64,000 bases of DNA from assembly GCF_008369405.1 (NCBI RefSeq), contig NZ_VSJJ01000004.1, positions 1-64,000 of the forward strand. Reading direction: 5' to 3'. Positions 56,693-64,000 of the stretch are shown here, one piece after another (within the stretch, counting starts at the first letter, position 1; every line of letters starts with the position of its first letter). The DNA is from Streptococcus cristatus (GTDB lineage Bacteria; Bacillota; Bacilli; Lactobacillales; Streptococcaceae). The translations under genes and the position numbers were made by a program. The notes beneath the pieces are model-generated. The model was not told where the DNA came from, made no database searches, and was given only the letters and a program-made list of their open reading frames with translations.

Positions 56693-58849
56693 TTAGCGAT
56701 GTTCAGCTCCTTGGTTAGAACTAGATGTGCCGTTGGTTGTTCCAGAACTAGTTGAACTTGTTTGGGAATTAGAGTTGCTAGTACTGTCTTCTTCGCTGGA
56801 TTCGCTTGAGCTTTGACTTGAAGATTCTGAACTTGATTCAGAAGTCGAGCTGGAATACTGCTGGGTATAAGCGCGGTTGTAGGTTGAAGTACCATTGAGA
56901 TAGAGGTAAGATCCGCTACGGAAAAGTCCGCTAGGTGGTGTCCAGTCTTCATTGCTGTAGCCTGTCAAATAGTGCATCATAGAACGATAAACATCGGTTG
57001 CCACCTTAACTCCATCGTCTAGAACGGGAGTGAGGCGGTTTGAATAACCGGTCCAAACAGCCATAGAGTATTGTGGTGTGTAGCCGACAAACAGCTCATC
57101 TGGTGTGACAATGCTAGAATAGTAGTAAGGTTTGGTTAGCTTATCAAGCTCATCATCTGCATAATTGGAAGTACCAGTTTTACCTGCTTGATAGACACCT
57201 GGAATAGCAGCATTAGTACCAGTTCCAGACTGAAGAACGGTCTTCATCATGTCTGTCATCATGTAGGCTGTCGTTTCCTTCATGGCTTTTGAACCACCAT
57301 TTGAAAAGACTTTTTCTGTTCCATCGCTAAAGACAACTCGGTTGACATATTGTGGTTTGTAATAAGTTCCGCCATTAGCAAAGGCAGCATAAGCAGCAGC
57401 CATCTTTTCACTACTTGCTCCGTATTGGTTGCCAGCCTTGCTTGTATTACTTGAAATGGCATTAGAATAGTGCATTTCAGGATAATTGATGCCAAGACCG
57501 TTGAGGAATTTCAAGGAATTATCCAATCCGACTTCTTCCAACGATTTGACGGCTGGGACGTTACGAGATTCTTGGATGGCATATTGGATGGTAATCCAGC
57601 CAAAATAGCGTTTATCCCAGTTATAGACTGGAGTGGATGTTCCAGGGAAATAGTAAGGAGCGTCTTGGATGGAGGCAGCGGTAGAAGTGAAAACATTGTA
57701 TTCCAAAGCTGGGGCATAGTCAGTGATTGGTTTCATGGTAGAACCCCAGTCGCGATTTGTTTCGACTGCTTGGTTAGTACCAAAAGAAACGTTGGAAGAC
57801 TGATGGCGAGCACCCAGTTGAGCAATGACTTTCCCGTTGGTAACATCCATAACGGTTGATGCCACTTGCAGTTCATCATCTGGATAAGCAACATATTCTT
57901 CCGTGTTATAGATATCCCACAATTTTTTCTGAGCTTCGGTATTAACGTTGGTATAAACTTCCATACCAGTCGTAAGGACATTGTAGCCAGTTTCTTCTTC
58001 GACTTGCTCAATAACTTCTTTTAAGTAGTTATCCATATAGGCAGGATAGCTAGCTGAATTTTTCAAGCTCTGTAAGCCGTCGGTCACTGGTGTATTGATC
58101 GCTTGTTCGTATTGTTCTGGTGAGATGTACTTGAGTTCATACATTTCAGATAGTACGAGATTCCGACGCTGAGTGGCAGCTTCTGGATTTGTGTAAGGGT
58201 CATATTGGTTAGGAGCCTGAGGCATTCCTGCAAGCAGGGCAATCTGAGGAAGGGTCAAATCTTTCAAATCTTTGCCATAGTAACTTTGAGAAGCTGTTTG
58301 CATCCCGTAATTTCCATTAGACATATAGACTTTATTGACATAGTATGTCAGGATTTCTTGTTTGGTAGCCTTTCGCTCAAGTTGAGTTGCCAGCCATGCT
58401 TCTTGGATTTTCCGAGAAAGGGTAGCATCCGCTGAGGAAGTGGAGAAATAAGTCAATTTGATCAACTGCTGGGTTAAGGTAGATCCCCCTTGGCGTCCGC
58501 CTCCTTTCAGGTTGCTTAGGAAGGCTCCTCCTATCCGAATGAAATCAACCCCACGGTGATTAAAGAAGCGGTGATCCTCAATCGCAACGATGGCATCTAC
58601 TAGCTGTGTAGGGATTTGGTCTGTTGACGTATTGACCCGCTTTTCAGAACCGAGGTCCGCAATCAGATTGTTATCGCTATCGTAAATCTTGCTTGAAGTT
58701 GTTGCGACAAGATCCTTCTCAGAAAGGGTAGGAGACTTGGCGACATAGTATGTGAAGACAAGAACGCCAGTCACAACTCCAATGATAAAGAGAGATAAGA
58801 GGGCAGTTGCAAGATATTTTAAGGCCTGCAAAAGGGTTTGTTTATTCAT
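56693..58849 (-). CDS. pbp1a: Penicillin-binding protein 1A
   Basis: A 718-residue bifunctional class A PBP. One N-terminal membrane anchor is followed by the glycosyltransferase domain ([26 protein letters not shown]) and a transpeptidase domain with STMK, SRN and KTGT motifs. The C-terminal tail is Ser/Thr-rich. It builds peptidoglycan outside the membrane and is a beta-lactam target. ATG 58849 gives the family start MNKQTLLQ; a GTG at 58861 is in frame. It overlaps recU by 8 bases. Confidence 0.95.
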   Translation of the reverse strand: MNKQTLLQALKYLATALLSLFIIGVVTGVLVFTYYVAKSPTLSEKDLVATTSSKIYDSDNNLIADLGSEKRVNTSTDQIPTQLVDAIVAIEDHRFFNHRGVDFIRIGGAFLSNLKGGGRQGGSTLTQQLIKLTYFSTSSADATLSRKIQEAWLATQLERKATKQEILTYYVNKVYMSNGNYGMQTASQSYYGKDLKDLTLPQIALLAGMPQAPNQYDPYTNPEAATQRRNLVLSEMYELKYISPEQYEQAINTPVTDGLQSLKNSASYPAYMDNYLKEVIEQVEEETGYNVLTTGMEVYTNVNTEAQKKLWDIYNTEEYVAYPDDELQVASTVMDVTNGKVIAQLGARHQSSNVSFGTNQAVETNRDWGSTMKPITDYAPALEYNVFTSTAASIQDAPYYFPGTSTPVYNWDKRYFGWITIQYAIQESRNVPAVKSLEEVGLDNSLKFLNGLGINYPEMHYSNAISSNTSKAGNQYGASSEKMAAAYAAFANGGTYYKPQYVNRVVFSDGTEKVFSNGGSKAMKETTAYMMTDMMKTVLQSGTGTNAAIPGVYQAGKTGTSNYADDELDKLTKPYYYSSIVTPDELFVGYTPQYSMAVWTGYSNRLTPVLDDGVKVATDVYRSMMHYLTGYSNEDWTPPSGLFRSGSYLYLNGTSTYNRAYTQQYSSSTSESSSESSSQSSSESSEEDSTSNSNSQTSSTSSGTTNGTSSSNQGAEHR

Positions 58850-59447
58850 TTGTGATACCACCTAGTAGTTTTTGTTCGATAATTTCAAGGTAAGGGATGC
58901 TTGGAAATTGCTTTGTTTCGATTAAAAATCCATGTTCTTGAATGTAAGATAAAGGGAGGGATTTTCCGCCTTTATCCATCTTATAAAATGTAATCAAATA
59001 AGATGCCGGAAGTAGATAAGTCTCCCGTAAGCTAGAGAAGTGCAGTAAGACAAAGCAAATTCCATTTTGCTGAAGGACAGCTTCCATATGTTCAATCTGG
59101 TGTAGATGGAAATTCTTTAGAGGCATAGCCGTTTTTTGCCGTGTTTCCTTGGCTTCAAAGTCAATATAATGTCCCTTAAAGACACCAGAATAATCGGTCG
59201 TGGATGCCTGTCGGAAGTAGGCCTCCACAATCTTTGCGCGACTGCGTTGGGGATAGTCCACTTTGACAATCTGAACGGGTGTTGGCTTCTTATGAATGAC
59301 AGCGAGTCCCCTACTCAAGTAGTAGTTGTTGGATTCGTTGATCATCTTCTCAAAAGACATCCCACGATTGGCAAAGTTAACAGCCGTCTTTGAACTTGGA
59401 TGGGCTAATTTACTTTTTATTTTTAGCTTGTGAGGGTAGTTGACCAT
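58842..59447 (-). CDS. recU: Holliday junction resolvase RecU
   Basis: A 201-residue resolvase for recombination and chromosome segregation. The nuclease core includes [15 protein letters not shown] and the N-terminal [22 protein letters not shown] segment (positions 59320-59375). It is translationally coupled to pbp1a, a conserved pair in Firmicutes. A minus-strand extended -10 lies at 59480-59488. Confidence 0.95.
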   Translation of the reverse strand: MVNYPHKLKIKSKLAHPSSKTAVNFANRGMSFEKMINESNNYYLSRGLAVIHKKPTPVQIVKVDYPQRSRAKIVEAYFRQASTTDYSGVFKGHYIDFEAKETRQKTAMPLKNFHLHQIEHMEAVLQQNGICFVLLHFSSLRETYLLPASYLITFYKMDKGGKSLPLSYIQEHGFLIETKQFPSIPYLEIIEQKLLGGITNE

Positions 59448-59479
59448 AAAACTCCTTATTGGTACAATAACATCACTCT

Positions 59480-59488
59480 ATTATATCA
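59480..59488 (-). promoter_or_regulatory. recU-pbp1a promoter (extended -10)
   Basis: On the minus strand TGATATAAT. The region 59448-59514 is shared with the divergent ypsA-type gene. Confidence 0.6.
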
Positions 59489-59514
59489 TAAAAATATTAT
59501 TTGAGGGAGAATAA

Positions 59515-60042
59515 ATGACAAGTCTATTAATTGTAGGTTACAAGGCTTTTGAACTTGGCATTATGAATGAAAAAGACATGCGGATCAAGATCATCAAAGA
59601 GGCGGTCAGACGGGATTTACAGAGCCTGCTGGATGAAGGATTGGAGTGGCTCATCTTTACGGGAAATCTAGGTTTTGAAACTTGGGTTTTAGAAGTCGCT
59701 CAGGAATTGAGAAAAGATTATAATTTTAAGCTTGCTACGATTTTTCTTTTTGAAGATCAAGGAAAGAATTGGAACGAAGGAAATCAGGCCAAACTAGCGG
59801 ATTTTAAACAAGTAGATTTCGTTAAATATGCCTATCCTAGCTATCAAAATCCGAGTCAGTTTCGTGAGTACAACCAATTTCTGCTTCAAAATACAGATGG
59901 AGCTTATCTATTTTACGATGAGGAAAATGAGACCAATCTTAAGTATCTTTACAGGGAGATGAAAAATCAAGAACAGTATTTTATCAAAAAATTAACATTT
60001 GATGACCTGAATGAGGTTGCAGAAATTTTTTCGGAAAAGTAG
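59515..60042 (+). CDS. ypsA: YpsA/DUF1273 family protein
   Basis: A 175-residue protein of the SLOG superfamily, starting [35 protein letters not shown] is a nucleotide-binding-type loop. In Bacillus YpsA affects cell division and may bind a nucleotide; its biochemical role is not established. The gene lies next to gpsB as in other Firmicutes. Confidence 0.88.
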   Translation: MTSLLIVGYKAFELGIMNEKDMRIKIIKEAVRRDLQSLLDEGLEWLIFTGNLGFETWVLEVAQELRKDYNFKLATIFLFEDQGKNWNEGNQAKLADFKQVDFVKYAYPSYQNPSQFREYNQFLLQNTDGAYLFYDEENETNLKYLYREMKNQEQYFIKKLTFDDLNEVAEIFSEK

Positions 60043-60052
60043 GGTATAAATC

Positions 60053-60082
60053 TTGCTTTTTATAGGTGCTTTCGTATATAAT
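60053..60082 (+). promoter_or_regulatory. gpsB promoter
   Basis: TTGCTT (60053-60058), an 18-base spacer and TATAAT (60077-60082). Confidence 0.65.
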
Positions 60083-60113
60083 TGGATATGATAAACTAGA
60101 TTGGAGCGAGAGC

Positions 60114-60458
60114 ATGGCGAGTATTATTTATACAGCAAAAGATATTTTTGATCAAGACTTTAAGCGTGAAGTGCGAGGATATAGCAAGGCTGAAGTGGAT
60201 GAATTTTTAGATGATGTGATTAAGGATTATGAAACTTATGCAGCCTTGGTGAAAGAGTTGCGTGAGGAGATTACCCTTCTGAAGGAACAAGTATCGAATC
60301 AAGCAACTGCTACTCCTTCAACGCCTAGTCAGCCAGCTCAACCAACAATTGAGATGCCACAGATGGGAACAGCGACAAACTTCGATATTTTGAAACGTCT
60401 AAGCCGTTTGGAAAAGGAAGTTTTTGGTAAACAAATTCTGGACAACGAAGAGCAATAA
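60114..60458 (+). CDS. gpsB: Cell division protein GpsB
   Basis: A 114-residue DivIVA-like protein. The N-terminal lipid-binding domain is [16 protein letters not shown] plus [15 protein letters not shown], followed by coiled coil, a Pro/Thr linker and a C-terminal trimerisation helix. It coordinates septal and peripheral wall synthesis with PBPs and StkP. ATG 60114 with GGAG upstream is preferred over a frame opening at 60066. Confidence 0.95.
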   Translation: MASIIYTAKDIFDQDFKREVRGYSKAEVDEFLDDVIKDYETYAALVKELREEITLLKEQVSNQATATPSTPSQPAQPTIEMPQMGTATNFDILKRLSRLEKEVFGKQILDNEEQ

Positions 60459-60467
60459 TGTTGCAGA

Positions 60468-60848
60468 GTGCAATTTTTGGATAATCGCGTGAAGATTTAA
60501 TATTTTCATGAGGAAAGTCCATGCTAGCACCGGCTGTGATGCTGGTAGTGTTTGTGCTAGGCGAAACAATAAGCCTAGGGACGGAGCAATCCGTTACGGC
60601 GACTGAAAAGGCTAAGTCTTTAGATAGGTCTGAATAGGTCTGAAAGTGCCACAGTGACGTAGTTCTTCTGGAAACAGAAGAAGTGGAACGCGGTAAACCC
60701 CTCAAGCTAGCAACCCAAACTTTGGTCGGGGCACGGAATGCGTGGAAACGAACATAGCATTCTGACTGGAAACAGTAGACAGATGATTATCGAAGGAGAT
60801 GGTACCTAGTCATTTCTGGAACAAAACATGGCTTATAGAAAATTGCAC
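60468..60848 (+). ncRNA. rnpB: RNase P RNA (type B)
   Basis: Ends GTGCAATTTT and AAAATTGCAC pair as the terminal P1 helix. Conserved core blocks include GAGGAAAGTCCATGCT, GGCGAAACAATAAGCCTAGGG (split over P4/P5), GAAAGTGCCACAGTGACG, GGAACGCGGTAAACCC and the 3' ACAAAACATGGCTTATAGAA. It is the catalytic RNA for tRNA 5' maturation. The gpsB-rnpB-rlmL order is usual in streptococci. Confidence 0.97.
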
Positions 60849-60854
60849 ATAGGT

Positions 60855-60876
60855 TAGCTAGCGTATGCTAGCTTTT
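60855..60876 (+). terminator. rnpB terminator
   Basis: TTAGCTAGC and GCTAGC pair over GTAT, followed by TTTTT. Between here and 61039 I see no gene. Confidence 0.88.
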
Positions 60877-61038
60877 TGATTAAGATATAGAGCCCCTTGG
60901 ACAGAAGATTGCTGCAAGGGACAAAATAGGAAAGCAAGGTTTTTCTCAAAAAGAGGAGCTAAGCAAGAACATTCTGCTTTCTAGCTGAGGCCAGTTTTTA
61001 ACGGCGTGGCCCAGCGGATAGTGATAGAGTAAGAAAGA

Positions 61039-62193
61039 ATGAAAGAAAAATTTAATTTAATCGCTACAGCGGCGGCAGGTCTGGAAGCCGTGGTCGGCCG
61101 TGAGATTCGGGATTTGGGTATAGATTGTCAGGTTGAAAATGGTCGTGTCCGCTTTAGTGGCGATGTCAAAACCATTATTCAAACCAATCTATGGCTACGC
61201 TCGGCAGATCGGATCAAGATTGTTGTGGGCACATTTCCAGCTAAAACATTTGAAGAGCTTTTTCAAGGTGTATTTGCCTTGGATTGGGAAAATTATCTAC
61301 CCTTAGGTGCCAAATTTCCCATTTCTAAAGCCAAATGCGTCAAGTCAAAACTGCATAATGAGCCCAGTGTTCAAGCCATTTCAAAAAAAGCAGTTGTGAA
61401 AAAACTGCAAAAGCATTATGCTCGTCCAGAAGGTGTCCCCTTGCAGGAAAATGGAGCAGAGTTTAAGATTGAAGTTTCCATTTTAAAAGACCTTGTGACG
61501 GTCATGATTGATACAAGTGGTTCTAGCTTGTTCAAACGTGGTTATCGGACTGAGAAGGGCGGAGCGCCAATCAAGGAAAATATGGCAGCTGCGATTTTAC
61601 TTTTGTCAAACTGGTATCCGGACAAACCCTTGATTGACCCGACTTGCGGATCAGGAACCTTCTGTATCGAAGCAGCTATGATTGGGATGAAGATGGCCCC
61701 AGGTTTGAACCGTTCCTTTGCTTTTGAAGATTGGAATTGGGTAGATAAGGACTTGGTACGTCGACTTCGGGCAGAAGCTCTAGCTCAGATTGACCAAGAC
61801 ATTCAGTTGGATATTTCGGGTTCTGACTTGGATGCCCGTTTGGTAGAGATTGCCAAGAAAAATGCGGAAGAAGCGGGCGTTGCTGACCAAATTCACTTTA
61901 AGCAAATGCGCCTGCAAGACCTTCATACGGACAAGATCAATGGCGTGATTATTTCCAATCCGCCTTATGGTGAGCGTTTGTTGGACGATGATGCGGTGAC
62001 CAAGCTCTATCAAGAAATGGGAGAAACCTTTGCTCCTTTGAAGACATGGAGTAAATTTATCTTGACCAGTGATGAGGCCTTTGAAGCCAAATATGGCAGT
62101 CAGGCGGATAAAAAGCGAAAACTTTACAATGGTACTTTAAAAGTTGATTTATATCAATATTTTGGCCAAAGGGTCAAAAGACAACTAGATTAG
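61039..62193 (+). CDS. rlmL: RlmL/YpsC-type rRNA methyltransferase with THUMP domain
   Basis: A 384-residue class I SAM methyltransferase. An N-terminal THUMP region (about residues 45-155) binds RNA. The catalytic domain shows DPTCGSGTFCIEAAMIG (about 200-216) and SNPPYGERL (about 306-314), typical of N2-guanine methyltransferases acting on 23S rRNA. The E. coli RlmL is longer, being fused to a second domain; this short form is normal in Firmicutes. Confidence 0.92.
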   Translation: MKEKFNLIATAAAGLEAVVGREIRDLGIDCQVENGRVRFSGDVKTIIQTNLWLRSADRIKIVVGTFPAKTFEELFQGVFALDWENYLPLGAKFPISKAKCVKSKLHNEPSVQAISKKAVVKKLQKHYARPEGVPLQENGAEFKIEVSILKDLVTVMIDTSGSSLFKRGYRTEKGGAPIKENMAAAILLLSNWYPDKPLIDPTCGSGTFCIEAAMIGMKMAPGLNRSFAFEDWNWVDKDLVRRLRAEALAQIDQDIQLDISGSDLDARLVEIAKKNAEEAGVADQIHFKQMRLQDLHTDKINGVIISNPPYGERLLDDDAVTKLYQEMGETFAPLKTWSKFILTSDEAFEAKYGSQADKKRKLYNGTLKVDLYQYFGQRVKRQLD

Positions 62194-62205
62194 AAAGGAA
62201 ATGCT

Positions 62206-63660
62206 GTGAGCAAAGAAGAAAAGATGCCAACAGAGCAAGAATCAAAAGAAACCGTTCTTGACTTAGAAGATGCGAAAGAAATGACGGTCGGTCAGGCTGC
62301 TCGGAAAAACGAGGAAGTCGAAGCTGGTGTGACCGAAGGAGACAATATCCTTGATAAATACATCAAGCAACACCGAGATGAAATCGAAGCAGGGAAATTT
62401 GAAACCCAAAAGCTGAGAATCATGGAAGAGCTGGCACAACAAAAAGAAGCTTTGATACAAGAGACCATCAAACAGCTTAAGAGTCAGTCTCAGGCGAAGG
62501 AAAATACTGCCAATGTGCCATTACCTTCGGTGCAGCCAGTGAAAGCAGAAGCTGCAAACTCGGCAAATGTAGAGACTACAAAGGCTGCACAACCAGCGCT
62601 AACAGTTGCAGCTGAAGCACCAATCATCCCGGCAACAAAGCCGGTATCAAAGCCAGTTCCGACAGTATTTGAGGATGAGGACGATCCTGAGACAAAGCCT
62701 TTCTACAAGAAGAAAGCCTTCCTATACTCAGCCTTAGGTCTTGTAGCGCTTGCCGCTGGAACGACTTGGTATTTTCATCAAGGTTGGGGGAGCCACAAGT
62801 CGACAACTGGTTCCAGTTCGACAGTTTCTTCTAGCAAAAAGAAATCTGCAAGTTCTAGCGAAGCCAAGAAAGAGGCTGCTAAAGAATTTGAAGACCTTTA
62901 TGCTAGCTTCTTTACGGATAGTAGTCAGACAGCTATCAAAAATGACAAGTTTGGCGATTTGGATAAGCTGAAAGCTAAGTTAGATGTCTTAACTGGCAGC
63001 TTAGAATATACAGCTGCTAAGAAGAAGTATGATGATCTTGTTAAGCAAATTTCTGCTATCCAAAGTGTCAATTCACAATTCAATACGGGTGCCATCGTTG
63101 ACGGTCTATTGAAGACAGATGCCCAAGTGAAAGAAAACGCTAATCTTCCAGATGTATCGACAGGTAATAGCAAGTTGGATGAGGTCTTGAAGGCGGCTAT
63201 TGCTCAAGGACGCAGTCAGCAGCTACCAGCACCAGCGCCTAGTCCGACAGTGGAGCCGTCAGTGCCTTCCACAGCCCCATCAACGCCGCCAGCTGTGACT
63301 CCAGCGCCTAGTGACCCTAGTGGCATTAGAAATGCAGAAACTGGTATCGGACTGCCAAGTGCAGGAGTTAACCTCCAGCGCCACCTTAGCCGTGTGCCTT
63401 ACAATCAAGCAGCTATCGATGATGTCAATAATCCTGCTTGGACCTTCAATCCAGGTGTCTTGGAAACGATCCTCAAGGTGTCTCGTGAGCGCGGCTACAT
63501 CACAGGAGACCAGTTCATCCTTGAAAAAGTTAACATTGTCAAGGGGAATGGCTACTACAATCTCTATAAACCAGATGGTACTTATCTATTTAGTATGAAC
63601 TGTAAGACAGGCTACTTTGTAGGAAATGGAGCTGGGTATGCGGAAGATTTGGATTATTAA
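62206..63660 (+). CDS. mapZ: Mid-cell-anchored protein Z (MapZ/LocZ)
   Basis: A 484-residue single-pass membrane protein that marks the division site and guides FtsZ in streptococci. The cytoplasmic N-terminus begins MSKEEKMPTEQESKETVLDL and contains DNILDKYIKQHRDEIEAGKF. A membrane helix (about 168-190, FLYSALGLVALAAGTTWYF) and an extracellular region with Ser-rich linker, helical domain, Pro-rich spacer and C-terminal peptidoglycan-binding domain follow. The start is GTG 62206 after AAAGGA. Confidence 0.95.
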   Translation: MSKEEKMPTEQESKETVLDLEDAKEMTVGQAARKNEEVEAGVTEGDNILDKYIKQHRDEIEAGKFETQKLRIMEELAQQKEALIQETIKQLKSQSQAKENTANVPLPSVQPVKAEAANSANVETTKAAQPALTVAAEAPIIPATKPVSKPVPTVFEDEDDPETKPFYKKKAFLYSALGLVALAAGTTWYFHQGWGSHKSTTGSSSTVSSSKKKSASSSEAKKEAAKEFEDLYASFFTDSSQTAIKNDKFGDLDKLKAKLDVLTGSLEYTAAKKKYDDLVKQISAIQSVNSQFNTGAIVDGLLKTDAQVKENANLPDVSTGNSKLDEVLKAAIAQGRSQQLPAPAPSPTVEPSVPSTAPSTPPAVTPAPSDPSGIRNAETGIGLPSAGVNLQRHLSRVPYNQAAIDDVNNPAWTFNPGVLETILKVSRERGYITGDQFILEKVNIVKGNGYYNLYKPDGTYLFSMNCKTGYFVGNGAGYAEDLDY

Positions 63661-63696
63661 TCATCTTTCTCACTAATCCATTCAAAATATATAAAA

Positions 63697-63748
63697 AAGT
63701 TGGACGGATCTGAGGTCATGTATCTCGGGTCGGCCGTCTAGCTTTTTT
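63697..63748 (+). terminator. mapZ terminator
   Basis: GTTGGACGG pairs with CCGTCTAGC (two G-T pairs) over a long loop, followed by eight T residues. Confidence 0.75.
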
Positions 63749-63875
63749 TTGTATAAATAGTTACTTATTGTTAATTCCTATAATAATCTATAGTTTAAAT
63801 CTCTAGGTTAATATAGATAGTTTAAAATAGCTTGATTTATCAAGCTTATTTTCAATAAATAAAGATTTCAATAGA

Positions 63876-63904
63876 TTGAATTCTTGTCTTATTTTTGTTA
63901 AAAT
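63876..63904 (+). promoter_or_regulatory. Strong promoter reading out of the window
   Basis: TTGAAT (63876-63881), a 17-base spacer and TAAAAT (63899-63904), with extended -10 TGT. The palindrome at 63829-63846 lies 30 bases upstream and may be an operator. Confidence 0.7.
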
Positions 63905-64000
63905 ACTATCTGGAGCATTAGAACACCTATAATAAAAATGCAAAAAAATATGTATTTTTGCTTATAAACTATAGCATGCAATGAGTCAGTTTCTTTGCTA

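Larger units (their letters stand above)
63661..64000. other. Intergenic region at the right edge
   Basis: After the mapZ terminator there is a perfect hairpin AGCTTGAT/ATCAAGCT (63829-63846) and a strong promoter (63876-63904) reading out of the window. No ORF is visible up to 64000, so the transcript has a long leader or an RNA product. Confidence 0.6.

Noticed and set aside
60325..60705. Minus-strand ORF of 126 residues at gpsB/rnpB
   Set aside because: It is antisense to RNase P RNA and gpsB; no homology recognisable.

Overview
The window looks like a chromosomal segment of a low-GC oral Streptococcus of the sanguinis/mitis group. Evidence is the gene content and order: zapA-cvpA-mutS2, secA-two DAHP synthases-acpS-alr-recG, pepC-pbp1a-recU-ypsA-gpsB-rnpB-rlmL-mapZ. 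Streptococcal signatures include MapZ, CcrZ, the mevalonate genes, pyruvate formate-lyase, many TGnTATAAT extended -10 promoters, a YSIRK/LPXTG surface protein and a ComAB-type peptide exporter. I cannot fix the species from sequence alone.

Layout. 1-545: six tRNA genes (Phe truncated by the window edge, Tyr, Trp, His, Gln, Leu) and a terminator. 697-3296: an ABC exporter whose ATPase carries a stop codon in its signature motif. 3589-16920: acetyltransferase, zapA, cvpA, mutS2, trxA, a glycine-riboswitch-controlled amino acid symporter, nrdR-dnaB-dnaI-nitroreductase-der, and mvaS-mvaA. 17092-20761 (minus): a two-gene threonine/serine exporter and pflB. 21116-27510: dinB, a decayed TetR-type locus, and minus-strand recD2, lepB, rnhC. 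27600-32095: a peptide locus. 32196-36214: hit, ecsAB, ccrZ, trmB. 36605-40945: a large lectin/mucin-binding-type LPXTG protein with two frameshifts. 41365-56454: yebC, queG, secA, aroF paralogues, acpS, alr, recG, a 25-codon mini-ORF unit, pncB-nadE, an acetyltransferase, pepC. 56693-63660: pbp1a, recU, ypsA, gpsB, RNase P RNA, rlmL, mapZ.

The most interesting region is 27600-32095. Two small precursors with double-glycine leaders (57 and 87 residues; both shorter than or hidden within longer reading frames) sit upstream of a ComA/ComB-type exporter. A perfect 22-bp dyad matching the ComR (ECom) box consensus lies 19 bases before the -10 of the first peptide. ComR boxes belong to the ComRS competence systems, whereas sanguinis/mitis streptococci normally use ComCDE, so this suggests Rgg/ComR-type pheromone control of a bacteriocin-like locus. 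The exporter is broken as read: comA has an internal TAG and comB a one-base frameshift, while both peptide genes are intact.

A second theme is lesions: the ABC ATPase, a small gene at 22385, a TetR remnant, comA, comB and the LPXTG gene (twice) are all interrupted. These may be real decay, phase-variable tracts, or sequencing error, and reads would decide. A 173-bp structured element occurs twice in inverted orientation (16921-17093 and 56509-56681), each time between convergent genes. The remaining genes are ordinary housekeeping functions.
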